Shown piece after piece: positions 56,966 through 64,000 of a stretch of DNA of 64,000 nucleotides (positions within the stretch are counted from its first letter, which is position 1; the number at the start of each line of letters is the position of its first letter). A program made the position numbers and the translations under genes. The stretch spans positions 88,053-152,052 of the IMG/VR virus record IMGVR_UViG_3300022689_000474; one strand, given 5' to 3'. The notes below the pieces were generated by a model. That model saw only the letters and a list, made by a program, of their open reading frames with translations. It did not search any database and had not been told where the DNA came from. The stretch comes from a virus.

Positions 56966-59302
56966 TTAATGTTTCCAATATGGTGCTAGTTCTCTAGATA
57001 CACCTACAATAATTTCATCTCTATTAACTCCCATCATTTCTATAATATCTCTTTCTGCATCTTCCATACATTTAACTATTTCATCTGCTATCTCTTTACT
57101 CTCATTACTAACTTCAAATATTGGTTTCATATAACCATTATCTACTTTAATATCTATTAATTTACAAGTACCTGGTATTTCACAATTATATTCATCATGT
57201 ACTACACTTAAACTCTTTATATCTTTTACTCTTTTTTTTATATATAAACATGCTAATTTAGTCATATCAGCAGCACTACCTTGTACTATTGCATTTACAG
57301 CTTTTCTTCCAGTAGATTCTGCATTATGAACACCTTTAGCATTTCTCTCCCAAATACTAATTCTTCTTCCAGAAGGAATTGTTACTATTTTTTCTACTTT
57401 ACCTCTCTCATGATTTGTCTTAAGCCATTTATTTAGATTTGGGAATCCTTTTAAATAATTATCTATTCTATCTTTAGCTTCTTCTACAGTAATATTAAAA
57501 TCTTGAGCAAATGATCTATCTGTCTTTCCATAAATAATACTAAAATTAACTATCTTTCCATGATGTCTTGGAACTACTCCATTACTATCTGGAGTCCTAG
57601 CAAACTTATTTAATTTATATAATGGAATTTCTTTAAGACTAGGAAATATAAATTTAGCTGCTTTTATATGTAAATCTGAATCAGGATTGACTACTTTCTC
57701 TTTAGTTTCAGGATTATATATATAAGGATTATCTCTCTTCTCTCTAAATGATTGAATCATTTCAGTCTCACTTGATAGATATGCTACTATTACTAACTCT
57801 TGAGAAGAATAATCAAAACTACCAAATACTCCTTCACTGGATGTAAATAAATTTCTTGGTGATACATTTATCTTATATCTTTTACTATTTTTATTTTCCC
57901 TTCCCATTATTTCTTCTGCTGATGCTTCTATCTCTATTATACTATTTGGTATATTTTGAGCATTTATCTTTGTCCTTTCGTCTTTAGAAGCACCTCTACC
58001 AGTACTAGTTCCTACTGGAAGAATAGTTAAATGTAATCTATTAGTCTTATTATCGACCATATTAATATATTTATTTATAAATTCATTTAACTTTGTAAAT
58101 TTCTTATAATTGATAAGAGATTTTATTAACTTAATTTTCTCTTCTATATTCTTTGTATACTGTTTTTGTATATATAAACTATTTTCTTTCTCTTCTGATT
58201 TATCTTTTATATTTACTTCATTATTGTTATGTTCATATAAATCTTCTATTTCTTCTTTCTTTTCATATAAATCTTGTATTTCTTTTAATACTTCTAATAA
58301 AACTTTTGATTCTGAATTAGTTATATATAAATTAGGGTCTATCTTCTTAAGGTTTTTATTTATCATTTTCACCATACCTATTGGATTATTAAAGGTGGTG
58401 ATTACTTGAGAAGGAATTACATATTCATCTTCAAATGGATCATATTTTACTGATACATTTAACCCTTTACACAGATCTAATAAACTTTCTCTTTTCTTCT
58501 TTTTTATAGTTTCCAATAATATCTCTTTTAGAGGATTATTTATTGGCCAACCATTAAACTTCATATCTGCCATTACAGATACACATTTCTGATCCAGTTC
58601 AAATGCCCACTTTTCTTTTATTAAATTACAACAAATATCTTCAATAACTATATATCCCTCTATTAATATTGATTTAAGGGGTTTATTAGTAAAGGGATTC
58701 AAGTATCCTCTAGGAGCACCTACATCTAATATAGAATATTCTAACTGTTCATCACTCAATACTTCTGGAGACCAATCAGATTTCTGTTGTGTTTTATCTA
58801 GATTGATATCAAATAGACTTCTTGCCATATCTGCTAAAGAAAGACCATTCTTTATACCTTCTTTCCAACCTTGAGAAACATATAAAGAACCTAGAGCAGT
58901 ATATGTATCATTTATATTTGAGAATTCTATATCATAAACTTTTCTCAATATGATATATTCATACATTGAATTATGACCTATAAGTTTTATTCTCTCATGA
59001 TGTAGATTCTCTAATAATTCTAATAATTCAATTATAATATCTTTAGAGATTTTATAAGTATCTATAATATAAGGACATTCCCAATCTAAACAGAATAATT
59101 GTATTAATCTAACTATTGCATTTGTATGAATTAAAGCACCCCCATCTAAAGTTTTATCTATAGGACTCGTTTCTATATCTATACCAAAATATGTAATCTT
59201 ATTATCTTTTATAGTTTTCCTAACTATGTCTTTTAAACTTGTTATATCTTCTTTATTTTCAATAATATATGTATCTGTCAGTTTGAAGTTTAATCTCTTC
59301 AT
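56966..59302 (-). CDS. polA: Family A DNA polymerase with 3'-5' exonuclease
   Basis: This is the probable replicative polymerase. Residues 35-200 form a DEDD proofreading domain, with D42 and E44 in FGIDIETS and the SILDVGA block as Exo III. The polymerase domain has motif A D497-YSSQEL, motif B K583 in RHHGKIVNFSIIYG, and motif C H702-D703-E704 in VVHDEYNC. Length is 778 residues, similar to T7 and T5-type phage polymerases, with no 5' nuclease domain. A coiled, Glu/Lys-rich insert is found around residues 330-400. A ribosome site GGAAG precedes the start. The clamp gene follows directly. The genome also encodes a family-B-type enzyme at 41251. Confidence 0.93.
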   Translation of the reverse strand: MKRLNFKLTDTYIIENKEDITSLKDIVRKTIKDNKITYFGIDIETSPIDKTLDGGALIHTNAIVRLIQLFCLDWECPYIIDTYKISKDIIIELLELLENLHHERIKLIGHNSMYEYIILRKVYDIEFSNINDTYTALGSLYVSQGWKEGIKNGLSLADMARSLFDINLDKTQQKSDWSPEVLSDEQLEYSILDVGAPRGYLNPFTNKPLKSILIEGYIVIEDICCNLIKEKWAFELDQKCVSVMADMKFNGWPINNPLKEILLETIKKKKRESLLDLCKGLNVSVKYDPFEDEYVIPSQVITTFNNPIGMVKMINKNLKKIDPNLYITNSESKVLLEVLKEIQDLYEKKEEIEDLYEHNNNEVNIKDKSEEKENSLYIQKQYTKNIEEKIKLIKSLINYKKFTKLNEFINKYINMVDNKTNRLHLTILPVGTSTGRGASKDERTKINAQNIPNSIIEIEASAEEIMGRENKNSKRYKINVSPRNLFTSSEGVFGSFDYSSQELVIVAYLSSETEMIQSFREKRDNPYIYNPETKEKVVNPDSDLHIKAAKFIFPSLKEIPLYKLNKFARTPDSNGVVPRHHGKIVNFSIIYGKTDRSFAQDFNITVEEAKDRIDNYLKGFPNLNKWLKTNHERGKVEKIVTIPSGRRISIWERNAKGVHNAESTGRKAVNAIVQGSAADMTKLACLYIKKRVKDIKSLSVVHDEYNCEIPGTCKLIDIKVDNGYMKPIFEVSNESKEIADEIVKCMEDAERDIIEMMGVNRDEIIVGVSRELAPYWKH

Positions 59303-59374
59303 CTTTTTACTTCCATCTAATTACTTATTTATTTATTAAATGTAATCATCTATTAAAACTAAACTTATATTAAT

Positions 59375-59953
59375 TTATTCTTCTAGATATACCTCTTTAT
59401 TACTTTTATTTATTACTTCTTGAACTAATCTTTCTAACTCGGGGTCCTCTGTTTCTTTCTCTTTAATTCCTTCATTTCCTTTATAAACATTTACTTCATT
59501 ACTTGAATCTCCTGACTTATCAAATGTATAATATGATTCATTTGGAATATTATGGGGTCTTGTACTAGGTATAGTTGGATATATACCTCTATTAGAAGTA
59601 CTTCTTGATCTATCCATAATATCTAAAGGTTTGACGCTTTGATTATAATCTGTACTAAGATTAGGGACTGTTATATTTGAATCAACTTCATAAGGATCTC
59701 CTTCATAAGTTTTATTTGGAATATTATATTGACTTATATTCCTATTATCTAATCCTATATTTGATTCAGTATATTGATTACTAGATTTATTATATCCACT
59801 AGCTGTTGAAGTTAAAGTTTTATTACTTAATTCTAAGAATCTATTACATTCTTCTATTAACTTCTTCAGAAGTTCTAAAGGAATTCTCTCTATTTCACCT
59901 TCATTAGGTAATTTTAACTTTTTCCAAGTCTCTATTTTTTGTAGTCTAGCCAT
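59375..59953 (-). CDS. Hypothetical protein, 192 aa, disordered middle
   Basis: Not recognised. Residues 1-45 form a helical block with WKKLKLPNEGE and LLKKLIEECNRFLEL. Residues about 50-160 are rich in Ser, Asn, Tyr and Pro and probably disordered, with a repeated (N/D)IPN(K/E)(T/S)Y motif (NIPNKTY and NIPNESY). The last 30 residues are an acidic helix (DPELERLVQEVINKSNKE). It lies 5 bases after the RecA-like gene, so it could be a partner or loader of that recombinase. This is context only. Confidence 0.55.
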   Translation of the reverse strand: MARLQKIETWKKLKLPNEGEIERIPLELLKKLIEECNRFLELSNKTLTSTASGYNKSSNQYTESNIGLDNRNISQYNIPNKTYEGDPYEVDSNITVPNLSTDYNQSVKPLDIMDRSRSTSNRGIYPTIPSTRPHNIPNESYYTFDKSGDSSNEVNVYKGNEGIKEKETEDPELERLVQEVINKSNKEVYLEE

Positions 59954-59958
59954 AAGTT

Positions 59959-60663
59959 TTATAATATATTTATCTTACTTTCAATGAAAGGTTCTCCTAC
60001 TTTATTACATATATTTTGTATATATAAATGTTTAGGAATATCTTCTGATAAAAAGTAACTATCTTTTAATATAACTCTAATATCACAACTTAAAGATAAA
60101 GATTTACTTTCATTACTTTTAGTATTTAAACCTTGTAATTTATTAGTATAAGTTATGAAAAAAATAGATATATTATTATCAAATATCTTTTTCTTAAATT
60201 TCATTAATACTTTATCTAAATATCTCGCTTTCATAACTTCTGGGCTATTAGAAGAGAAATTACCTATAGGTCTTTCATCTTTAAGATTAGCTAAAGATAA
60301 AGAATCAATCCATATAAGATCTATTATACCTTTATTAATTATTTCAGATATGAGTTTGATAATAGTACGAAGATCATTTGTCTGAGAGACTAATAAAGAA
60401 TTAATATCTACATTATAAAGTTCAGCTATATTTGCATTATAAGAAGAATCAGTATCAAATATTAAAGAACATAATCCCTTATTCTGAGTCAATGATATTA
60501 ACTTGTATACCAAAGAACTTTTACCTGATTGTTCTAAACCTAATATTTCAATCATACATCCTAAAGGTAATCCTTTAGTCTCATGTCCAAATAATTGATT
60601 AAGAGTCTTATCATGCAAATCTATAAACATAGATGGAGGAAAGAACTCAAACTCTAAAGTCAT
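59959..60663 (-). CDS. RecA/UvsX-like recombinase ATPase
   Basis: A RecA-fold ATPase of 234 residues. Walker A is G42-LEQSGKSS (RecA: GPESSGKT); the Glu of the RecA-type P-loop is kept. FDTDSSYNANIAELYNVD matches the RecA block IDAEhALD..YA..LGVD. Walker B is LIWIDSLSLA, and IFFITYTNKLQ matches the sensor strand with Asn. It is shorter than RecA and UvsX (about 350 and 390 residues) and lacks a clear C-terminal DNA-binding domain, so it could be a minimal recombinase or a RadA/Sak4-like annealing ATPase. It is the first gene of the leftward module, facing a rightward gene across a 39-base gap. Confidence 0.78.
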   Translation of the reverse strand: MTLEFEFFPPSMFIDLHDKTLNQLFGHETKGLPLGCMIEILGLEQSGKSSLVYKLISLTQNKGLCSLIFDTDSSYNANIAELYNVDINSLLVSQTNDLRTIIKLISEIINKGIIDLIWIDSLSLANLKDERPIGNFSSNSPEVMKARYLDKVLMKFKKKIFDNNISIFFITYTNKLQGLNTKSNESKSLSLSCDIRVILKDSYFLSEDIPKHLYIQNICNKVGEPFIESKINIL

Positions 60664-60702
60664 ATAATTATTTTTATCTACTATTCATACATTATAAAAT
60701 AT

Positions 60703-61287
60703 ATGCAAACTATAAGATATAATGAGATCGTTCCCAATTCTAATATAAATTCTCCGATGATAAATAATGAGGAGGAGTGTGTACCTATAAGGTATGCTAA
60801 ATGTACTTTTTTAAATATAGTCTACGGTTTATTTATGGACTTAGATGAAGTACCTGATTGTGATTTAAATACAAGTTGTAATAAATTTACAATCCCACCT
60901 CAATTAGTTTCTATACCAGATGGGAAATCATCTCAGATGAATTATGATATATCACCTCAACAGGAAATAAGTATAAACTTTTCTTCTTTTGGAATGGAGA
61001 GATTACTATATTTCATTTTACAGGCCAAATGCGGTGATTTCTTATATAAATTTGATACTTGTAATTCCTGGGTAAAAGCTAGAACAATCTTTCAAGATTT
61101 AACTGATTTTAGGATATGTTGTGATGATGGATTTAATTTCTTACATAAACCTGTTTATGATAATACCCCTTTTCCTTTTCATCAATCTATTACATTAAAG
61201 AACTATTTTCCTAAAGAAGGATTATTTATAAAACCGGATCTAAAGATAAAGAATATTAGAGTTTATATGATAGCTGTTGGATTATAA
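60703..61287 (+). CDS. Hypothetical protein, 194 aa, Cys-rich
   Basis: Not recognised. The protein is beta-rich with seven or more cysteines (ECVPIRYAKC, DCDLNTSC, CNS and ICCDDG), enough for a metal site or disulfides. It is the only rightward gene in the 43.7-64 kb part and stands alone between a divergent gap (60664-60702) and a terminator at 61296. Structural-type composition suggests a virion protein expressed late, but this is a guess. Confidence 0.6.
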   Translation: MQTIRYNEIVPNSNINSPMINNEEECVPIRYAKCTFLNIVYGLFMDLDEVPDCDLNTSCNKFTIPPQLVSIPDGKSSQMNYDISPQQEISINFSSFGMERLLYFILQAKCGDFLYKFDTCNSWVKARTIFQDLTDFRICCDDGFNFLHKPVYDNTPFPFHQSITLKNYFPKEGLFIKPDLKIKNIRVYMIAVGL

Positions 61288-61295
61288 ATATAAAT

Positions 61296-61326
61296 AAATA
61301 TACCTCGCTATCTGCGAGGTATATTT
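61296..61326. terminator. Bidirectional intrinsic terminator
   Basis: AAATATACCTCGC (61296-61308) pairs perfectly over 13 bases with GCGAGGTATATTT (61314-61326), with a five-base loop and U-rich ends in both directions. It lies between convergent genes 60703-61287 and 61361-61762 and serves both. Confidence 0.9.
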
Positions 61327-61360
61327 CCTTTAATCAATCAATTAATTAATATAAAAGTTA

Positions 61361-61762
61361 TTAAATCACCTCCTCTTCAGTTTTCATATCAGATTCATTT
61401 AATAATCTTTTATCAATTAGAATTGCATCTTTAAGTTTTTCACAAAGTATTTGTTTCTTATTATTCTTTTCTTCTCCATCCATATTTTTATCCTTTTGAG
61501 ATAAATTAATTATATCTTGTACACTAGCTCCTATTGGTACATAAAGAAACTTAAAACCTTCTTCTTGCCACTTATAATGTTTTCTCTTTACAAACCCCTT
61601 AACTTCAATAATTAATTTAGCTGGTCCAATAGATACTACAGTACCCATAAGGTATTTATCTTGTTTGGTCTTATAAAAGATTGGAAGACCAGTTATATCA
61701 GATTTTTTAAGTGCTTGAGGAAAATTTGCTATACAATAGTATTCTTCTTCAATAATCTTCAT
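61361..61762 (-). CDS. Hypothetical protein, 133 aa
   Basis: Not recognised. Residues 1-75 look like a small beta barrel (LPIFYKTKQDKYLMGTVVSIGPAKLIIEV). The rest is charged and helical, with a Lys/Asn-rich linker (KDKNMDGEEKNNKK). A promoter-like sequence lies at 61827-61835 upstream of it on the same strand. It ends at a shared terminator. No function can be assigned. Confidence 0.6.
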   Translation of the reverse strand: MKIIEEEYYCIANFPQALKKSDITGLPIFYKTKQDKYLMGTVVSIGPAKLIIEVKGFVKRKHYKWQEEGFKFLYVPIGASVQDIINLSQKDKNMDGEEKNNKKQILCEKLKDAILIDKRLLNESDMKTEEEVI

Positions 61763-61826
61763 AATATTCTATATTTAATTTAACTTTAAAAGATTTCGTG
61801 TAATCACTTCCTATATTTATAAGATT

Positions 61827-61835
61827 ATTATAACA
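61827..61835 (-). promoter_or_regulatory. Extended -10 promoter element upstream of 133-aa gene
   Basis: On the minus strand TGTTATAAT is followed by AAT, the same extended -10 as at 40972-40980. The region 16 bases upstream reads TTATAA, a poor -35. RNA would start near 61820, about 58 bases before the gene start at 61762. Two identical extended -10 boxes suggest a promoter class used by this phage. Confidence 0.45.
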
Positions 61836-61848
61836 AAAGTATTTATAT

Positions 61849-62307
61849 TTATAACATAGGTAATTCTTTAGCTCTTTGAATACAAAGTTTTTTCTTATCT
61901 CTTTGTAATCTTTCTAACTCTTCAATACCTATTATATGCTTAAGTAAAAATATTATCAATTCATTAGTAGAAACTATAGAACCTAACTCTCCTCTCATAT
62001 TTGAATTTATCTTTGGTAAGATCTTGAAATTATATCTTTCTCTTTTAGGTACTATCTCTACTCTTAGTCTATATCCTTCAAATATCCATTCTAATTCCAC
62101 TCTACCAGGATTTGAGGGGATAACTCTATCAGGTAATAATATATTTAGTATTGTATTTATGGGTAATAATACATCTCTTATATCAGTATGATGTATATTC
62201 TTATTCTTTATATGTTCTATCCTTTCATTAGAGAAGTTTGTTGCATCTATTGCAGATGATATGAAATTTTCTAACTTAGGAAATATTTGACTACTGTCAT
62301 AATTCAT
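61849..62307 (-). CDS. Hypothetical protein, 152 aa
   Basis: Not recognised. It is an alpha/beta protein with a central strand pair (VELEWIFEGYRLRVEIVPKRERY) and a C-terminal basic helix (LERLQRDKKKLCIQRAKEL). No membrane segment or motif was found. It lies 13 bases downstream of the tail-fibre-like gene on the same strand, so it may be a fibre chaperone or assembly factor. The position is typical for such proteins but the function is unproven. Confidence 0.55.
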   Translation of the reverse strand: MNYDSSQIFPKLENFISSAIDATNFSNERIEHIKNKNIHHTDIRDVLLPINTILNILLPDRVIPSNPGRVELEWIFEGYRLRVEIVPKRERYNFKILPKINSNMRGELGSIVSTNELIIFLLKHIIGIEELERLQRDKKKLCIQRAKELPML

Positions 62308-62320
62308 TTTGTATAAGTAT

Positions 62321-64000
62321 TTAACTTAGATTAAAGTTACTTTGTATCTGTGCCATATTACCACTATCATTTAATTGAGAACCTGACCATGTATGTATAG
62401 TATCTGAATCAACTGCCATTCTAGAAGCTCTAACATATATAACTCCTGAACCTGAACCACCAGTTATTTGAATATCATGTCTTAACCATCCTATTATTAT
62501 ATTCGTACTTGTAAAACCTACACTTGTTTGACCACCCTGTCCATTTGCTGGTACATTGAATGAGAAATTATTTGTCCATAATACTGCACCACCATCTATA
62601 TATGTTTTAAGTTTTCCTGATATCGTCCCTGAACCACTACTCCTTACAACCCAAACATGAGAATAAATTGTACAAGACCCACTACTTGGTTTAAGTATAT
62701 TGAAGTGTCCTATATTCTGCCATGTATTTAAACGTTGAGGAGAACTCGCACTTGCTCCTGTAGATAATAATCCACTTACTGCACAGGGAGTAGGTGTAGG
62801 ACTGGGGGTCGGAGTAGGTGTAGGACGAGGACTCGGAGAGGGAGTAGGTGTGGGACTAGAGGTAGCGGGAGCTATAGCAGTAATATTAGGTACTATTCTT
62901 GATCTTAATATTTGAGTAAAATATAGATGAGATCCTCCAGTCATCATAGAAACTGAAGGATTCTTACACATATGTATATAAATTCTTTGACCATTTTGCC
63001 AATAAGACCAGTTAGGTATATTACCAAAATGTATTCCTCTAGAAGAGAAACTTAAGTAAATTAAATCATTTACTTTAGGTCTAAAAACATGACCTGCTTC
63101 ATTATTAGTAAAACCATCTCCTTCAGCTTTTTGTGTTCTACTATGTGCTATACCTGAGCTTCCTCCTGTTCTTTCTAAAGCATATTGATCTCTCCAATGA
63201 TAAGCTTGTGACTCTTGAGAGGAAGCTACAAAGCAAACTTCTGATTCTTCAGGATCTATTGCAGTTATTTTAAGTCTTACGTTTACAGTCATGGCGTTAA
63301 CTGTAGCTGTTTCAATGACAAATGTCCCCGTGATCTCGCACCCATTCGCACAGTTTTGAAAAAAAAACTCTTCTAAAAAGCCTACATTAACTATTTCATA
63401 TGCATGATCTCCAGTAGGATTACCAGCAAAAGATCTAATATGTAATTCAGGGTTTGTAAAATTAGGACCTCTAAGGTCTACAACATTATCTCCTGAAATA
63501 GGAACAAGATTATTTCCTTGAACTCTCCATCTACTAGAATCAGGTATATCAATACTACTTAAAGCATTATTTAGATAATTAACATTAACTACTTGACTAC
63601 CTATATTAGTTCCATCCACTGGTTGATCAACAAATACATCAGTACCTCTCATATCTACTGCATCAATTCTATCTTTAGGTTTAGTCACTTGATCATAACT
63701 ACCACCTGTTATTATTTCCCATGCTACTCTTCGATCAAGATAATGAACATTAACTATTTCATATCTATGATCTCCTGTAGCTGTACCTGCAAATGCTCGG
63801 GCATGATCTTCAATATCTGAATAGTTATAACCTCTTAGATCTATAATACTTTCTCCATTAATAGGAACTAAATTATTACTCCTTTTAGTCCAATAAGTAT
63901 TTGGAAGTGTTATTCCAGATATAGCCTCTTCTATAGCGGTATTAATAGCATTAGTGACATATTGTACATTAACAATATCTAATGGATTAGAAGAAGAAGG
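62321..64000 (-). CDS. Tail-fibre-like protein with repeated modules, 5' end outside window
   Basis: The frame remains open from the GTG at 63688 up to the window end at 64000 with no stop, so the gene starts outside. About 559 residues are visible. The N-terminal part repeats a module with (I/V)(D)(L/M)RG and (D/E/V)(I/V)VNV.(Y/F)(L/V): VNVQYV, VNVHYL, VNVNYL and VNVGFL at about 63965, 63750, 63590 and 63395. A globular domain follows, then a Pro-Thr/Ser-Pro linker (about 62780-62860) and a C-terminal beta-rich domain with many Gly and Ser (GSGSGVIYVRASRMA). This layout of repeats, linker and tip domain fits a fibre or receptor-binding protein. The tip fold is not recognised. Confidence 0.7.
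   Translation of the reverse strand, partial: PSSSNPLDIVNVQYVTNAINTAIEEAISGITLPNTYWTKRSNNLVPINGESIIDLRGYNYSDIEDHARAFAGTATGDHRYEIVNVHYLDRRVAWEIITGGSYDQVTKPKDRIDAVDMRGTDVFVDQPVDGTNIGSQVVNVNYLNNALSSIDIPDSSRWRVQGNNLVPISGDNVVDLRGPNFTNPELHIRSFAGNPTGDHAYEIVNVGFLEEFFFQNCANGCEITGTFVIETATVNAMTVNVRLKITAIDPEESEVCFVASSQESQAYHWRDQYALERTGGSSGIAHSRTQKAEGDGFTNNEAGHVFRPKVNDLIYLSFSSRGIHFGNIPNWSYWQNGQRIYIHMCKNPSVSMMTGGSHLYFTQILRSRIVPNITAIAPATSSPTPTPSPSPRPTPTPTPSPTPTPCAVSGLLSTGASASSPQRLNTWQNIGHFNILKPSSGSCTIYSHVWVVRSSGSGTISGKLKTYIDGGAVLWTNNFSFNVPANGQGGQTSVGFTSTNIIIGWLRHDIQITGGSGSGVIYVRASRMAVDSDTIHTWSGSQLNDSGNMAQIQSNFNLS

Noticed and set aside
63593-63820. 75-aa rightward ORF near the right edge
   Set aside because: It is antisense to the tail-fibre-like gene, whose frame is open through this stretch to the end of the window.
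1-64000. Recoded stop codon (TAG or TGA read as amino acid)
   Set aside because: Real genes end with TAA, TAG (terminase) and TGA (406-aa and RHH genes) at positions that agree with the next gene start, and long frames are intact with the standard code.

Overview
The window is one contiguous piece of a large, A+T-rich (by eye about 30% G+C) double-stranded DNA tailed bacteriophage genome (Caudoviricetes). The evidence is a large terminase subunit, tail-fibre-like proteins at both edges, giant multidomain virion-type proteins and an almost complete phage-encoded replisome. No host-type housekeeping genes, rRNA or tRNA genes were seen. TAA, TAG and TGA all end real genes, so no stop codon looks reassigned. 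Some genes (for example the DnaX-like gene) have perfect Shine-Dalgarno sequences; many late genes have none. I cannot place the phage in a named family. Gene content (PolA, PolB, ThyX, dUTPase, family-4-like UDG, inteins, giant ORFs) would fit large gut phages such as crAss-like groups, but no hallmark capsid gene is present to test this.

Layout: (i) 1-40390 is mostly rightward. It holds the end of a tail-fibre gene, a 2610-residue repeat-rich virion-type protein, four genes of unknown (probably structural) role, the terminase gene interrupted in frame by two inteins, and two more unknown genes. A small leftward pair follows (HhH/DUF7178-like protein and RNase HII), then a 5484-residue giant protein with two zincin protease domains, an SGNH hydrolase and a phospholipase-D-type nuclease/lipase domain. 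The block ends with a RuvC-like resolvase, a Cas4-like Fe-S nuclease, a sigma-region-4/ArpU-like regulator, a possible HTH protein and an intrinsic terminator. (ii) 40391-41089 is the only long non-coding stretch. It holds three 51-bp direct repeats, two hairpins, a strong promoter and an inverted repeat, and is a good candidate for an origin/control region. (iii) 41090-43752 is a rightward two-gene unit: a 54-residue ribbon-helix-helix protein overlapping a family-B-type DNA polymerase. (iv) 43749-60663 is leftward and encodes the replication and nucleotide module: RecA-like ATPase, family A DNA polymerase, beta-clamp-like protein, dUTPase, uracil-DNA glycosylase, DnaX-like clamp loader, probable delta subunit, an SSB-like protein, SF2 and SF1 helicases, DnaG-type primase and a double-length ThyX. 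(v) 60703-64000 is a short region of unknown genes ending in a leftward tail-fibre-like gene that runs off the window.

How the genes fit together: the leftward module could copy the genome largely with phage proteins (primase, PolA, clamp, clamp loader, SSB, helicases, recombinase), while dUTPase, UDG and ThyX would keep uracil out of it. RuvC-like and Cas4-like nucleases with terminase would resolve and package the DNA. The two giant proteins look like virion components. The 5484-residue one has the architecture expected of a polyvalent protein delivered into the host with the DNA. The most unusual points are two different DNA polymerases (A and B), the B enzyme sitting in its own regulated RHH cassette next to iterons; two inteins in the terminase, one splitting the P-loop; and the giant hydrolase-rich protein.
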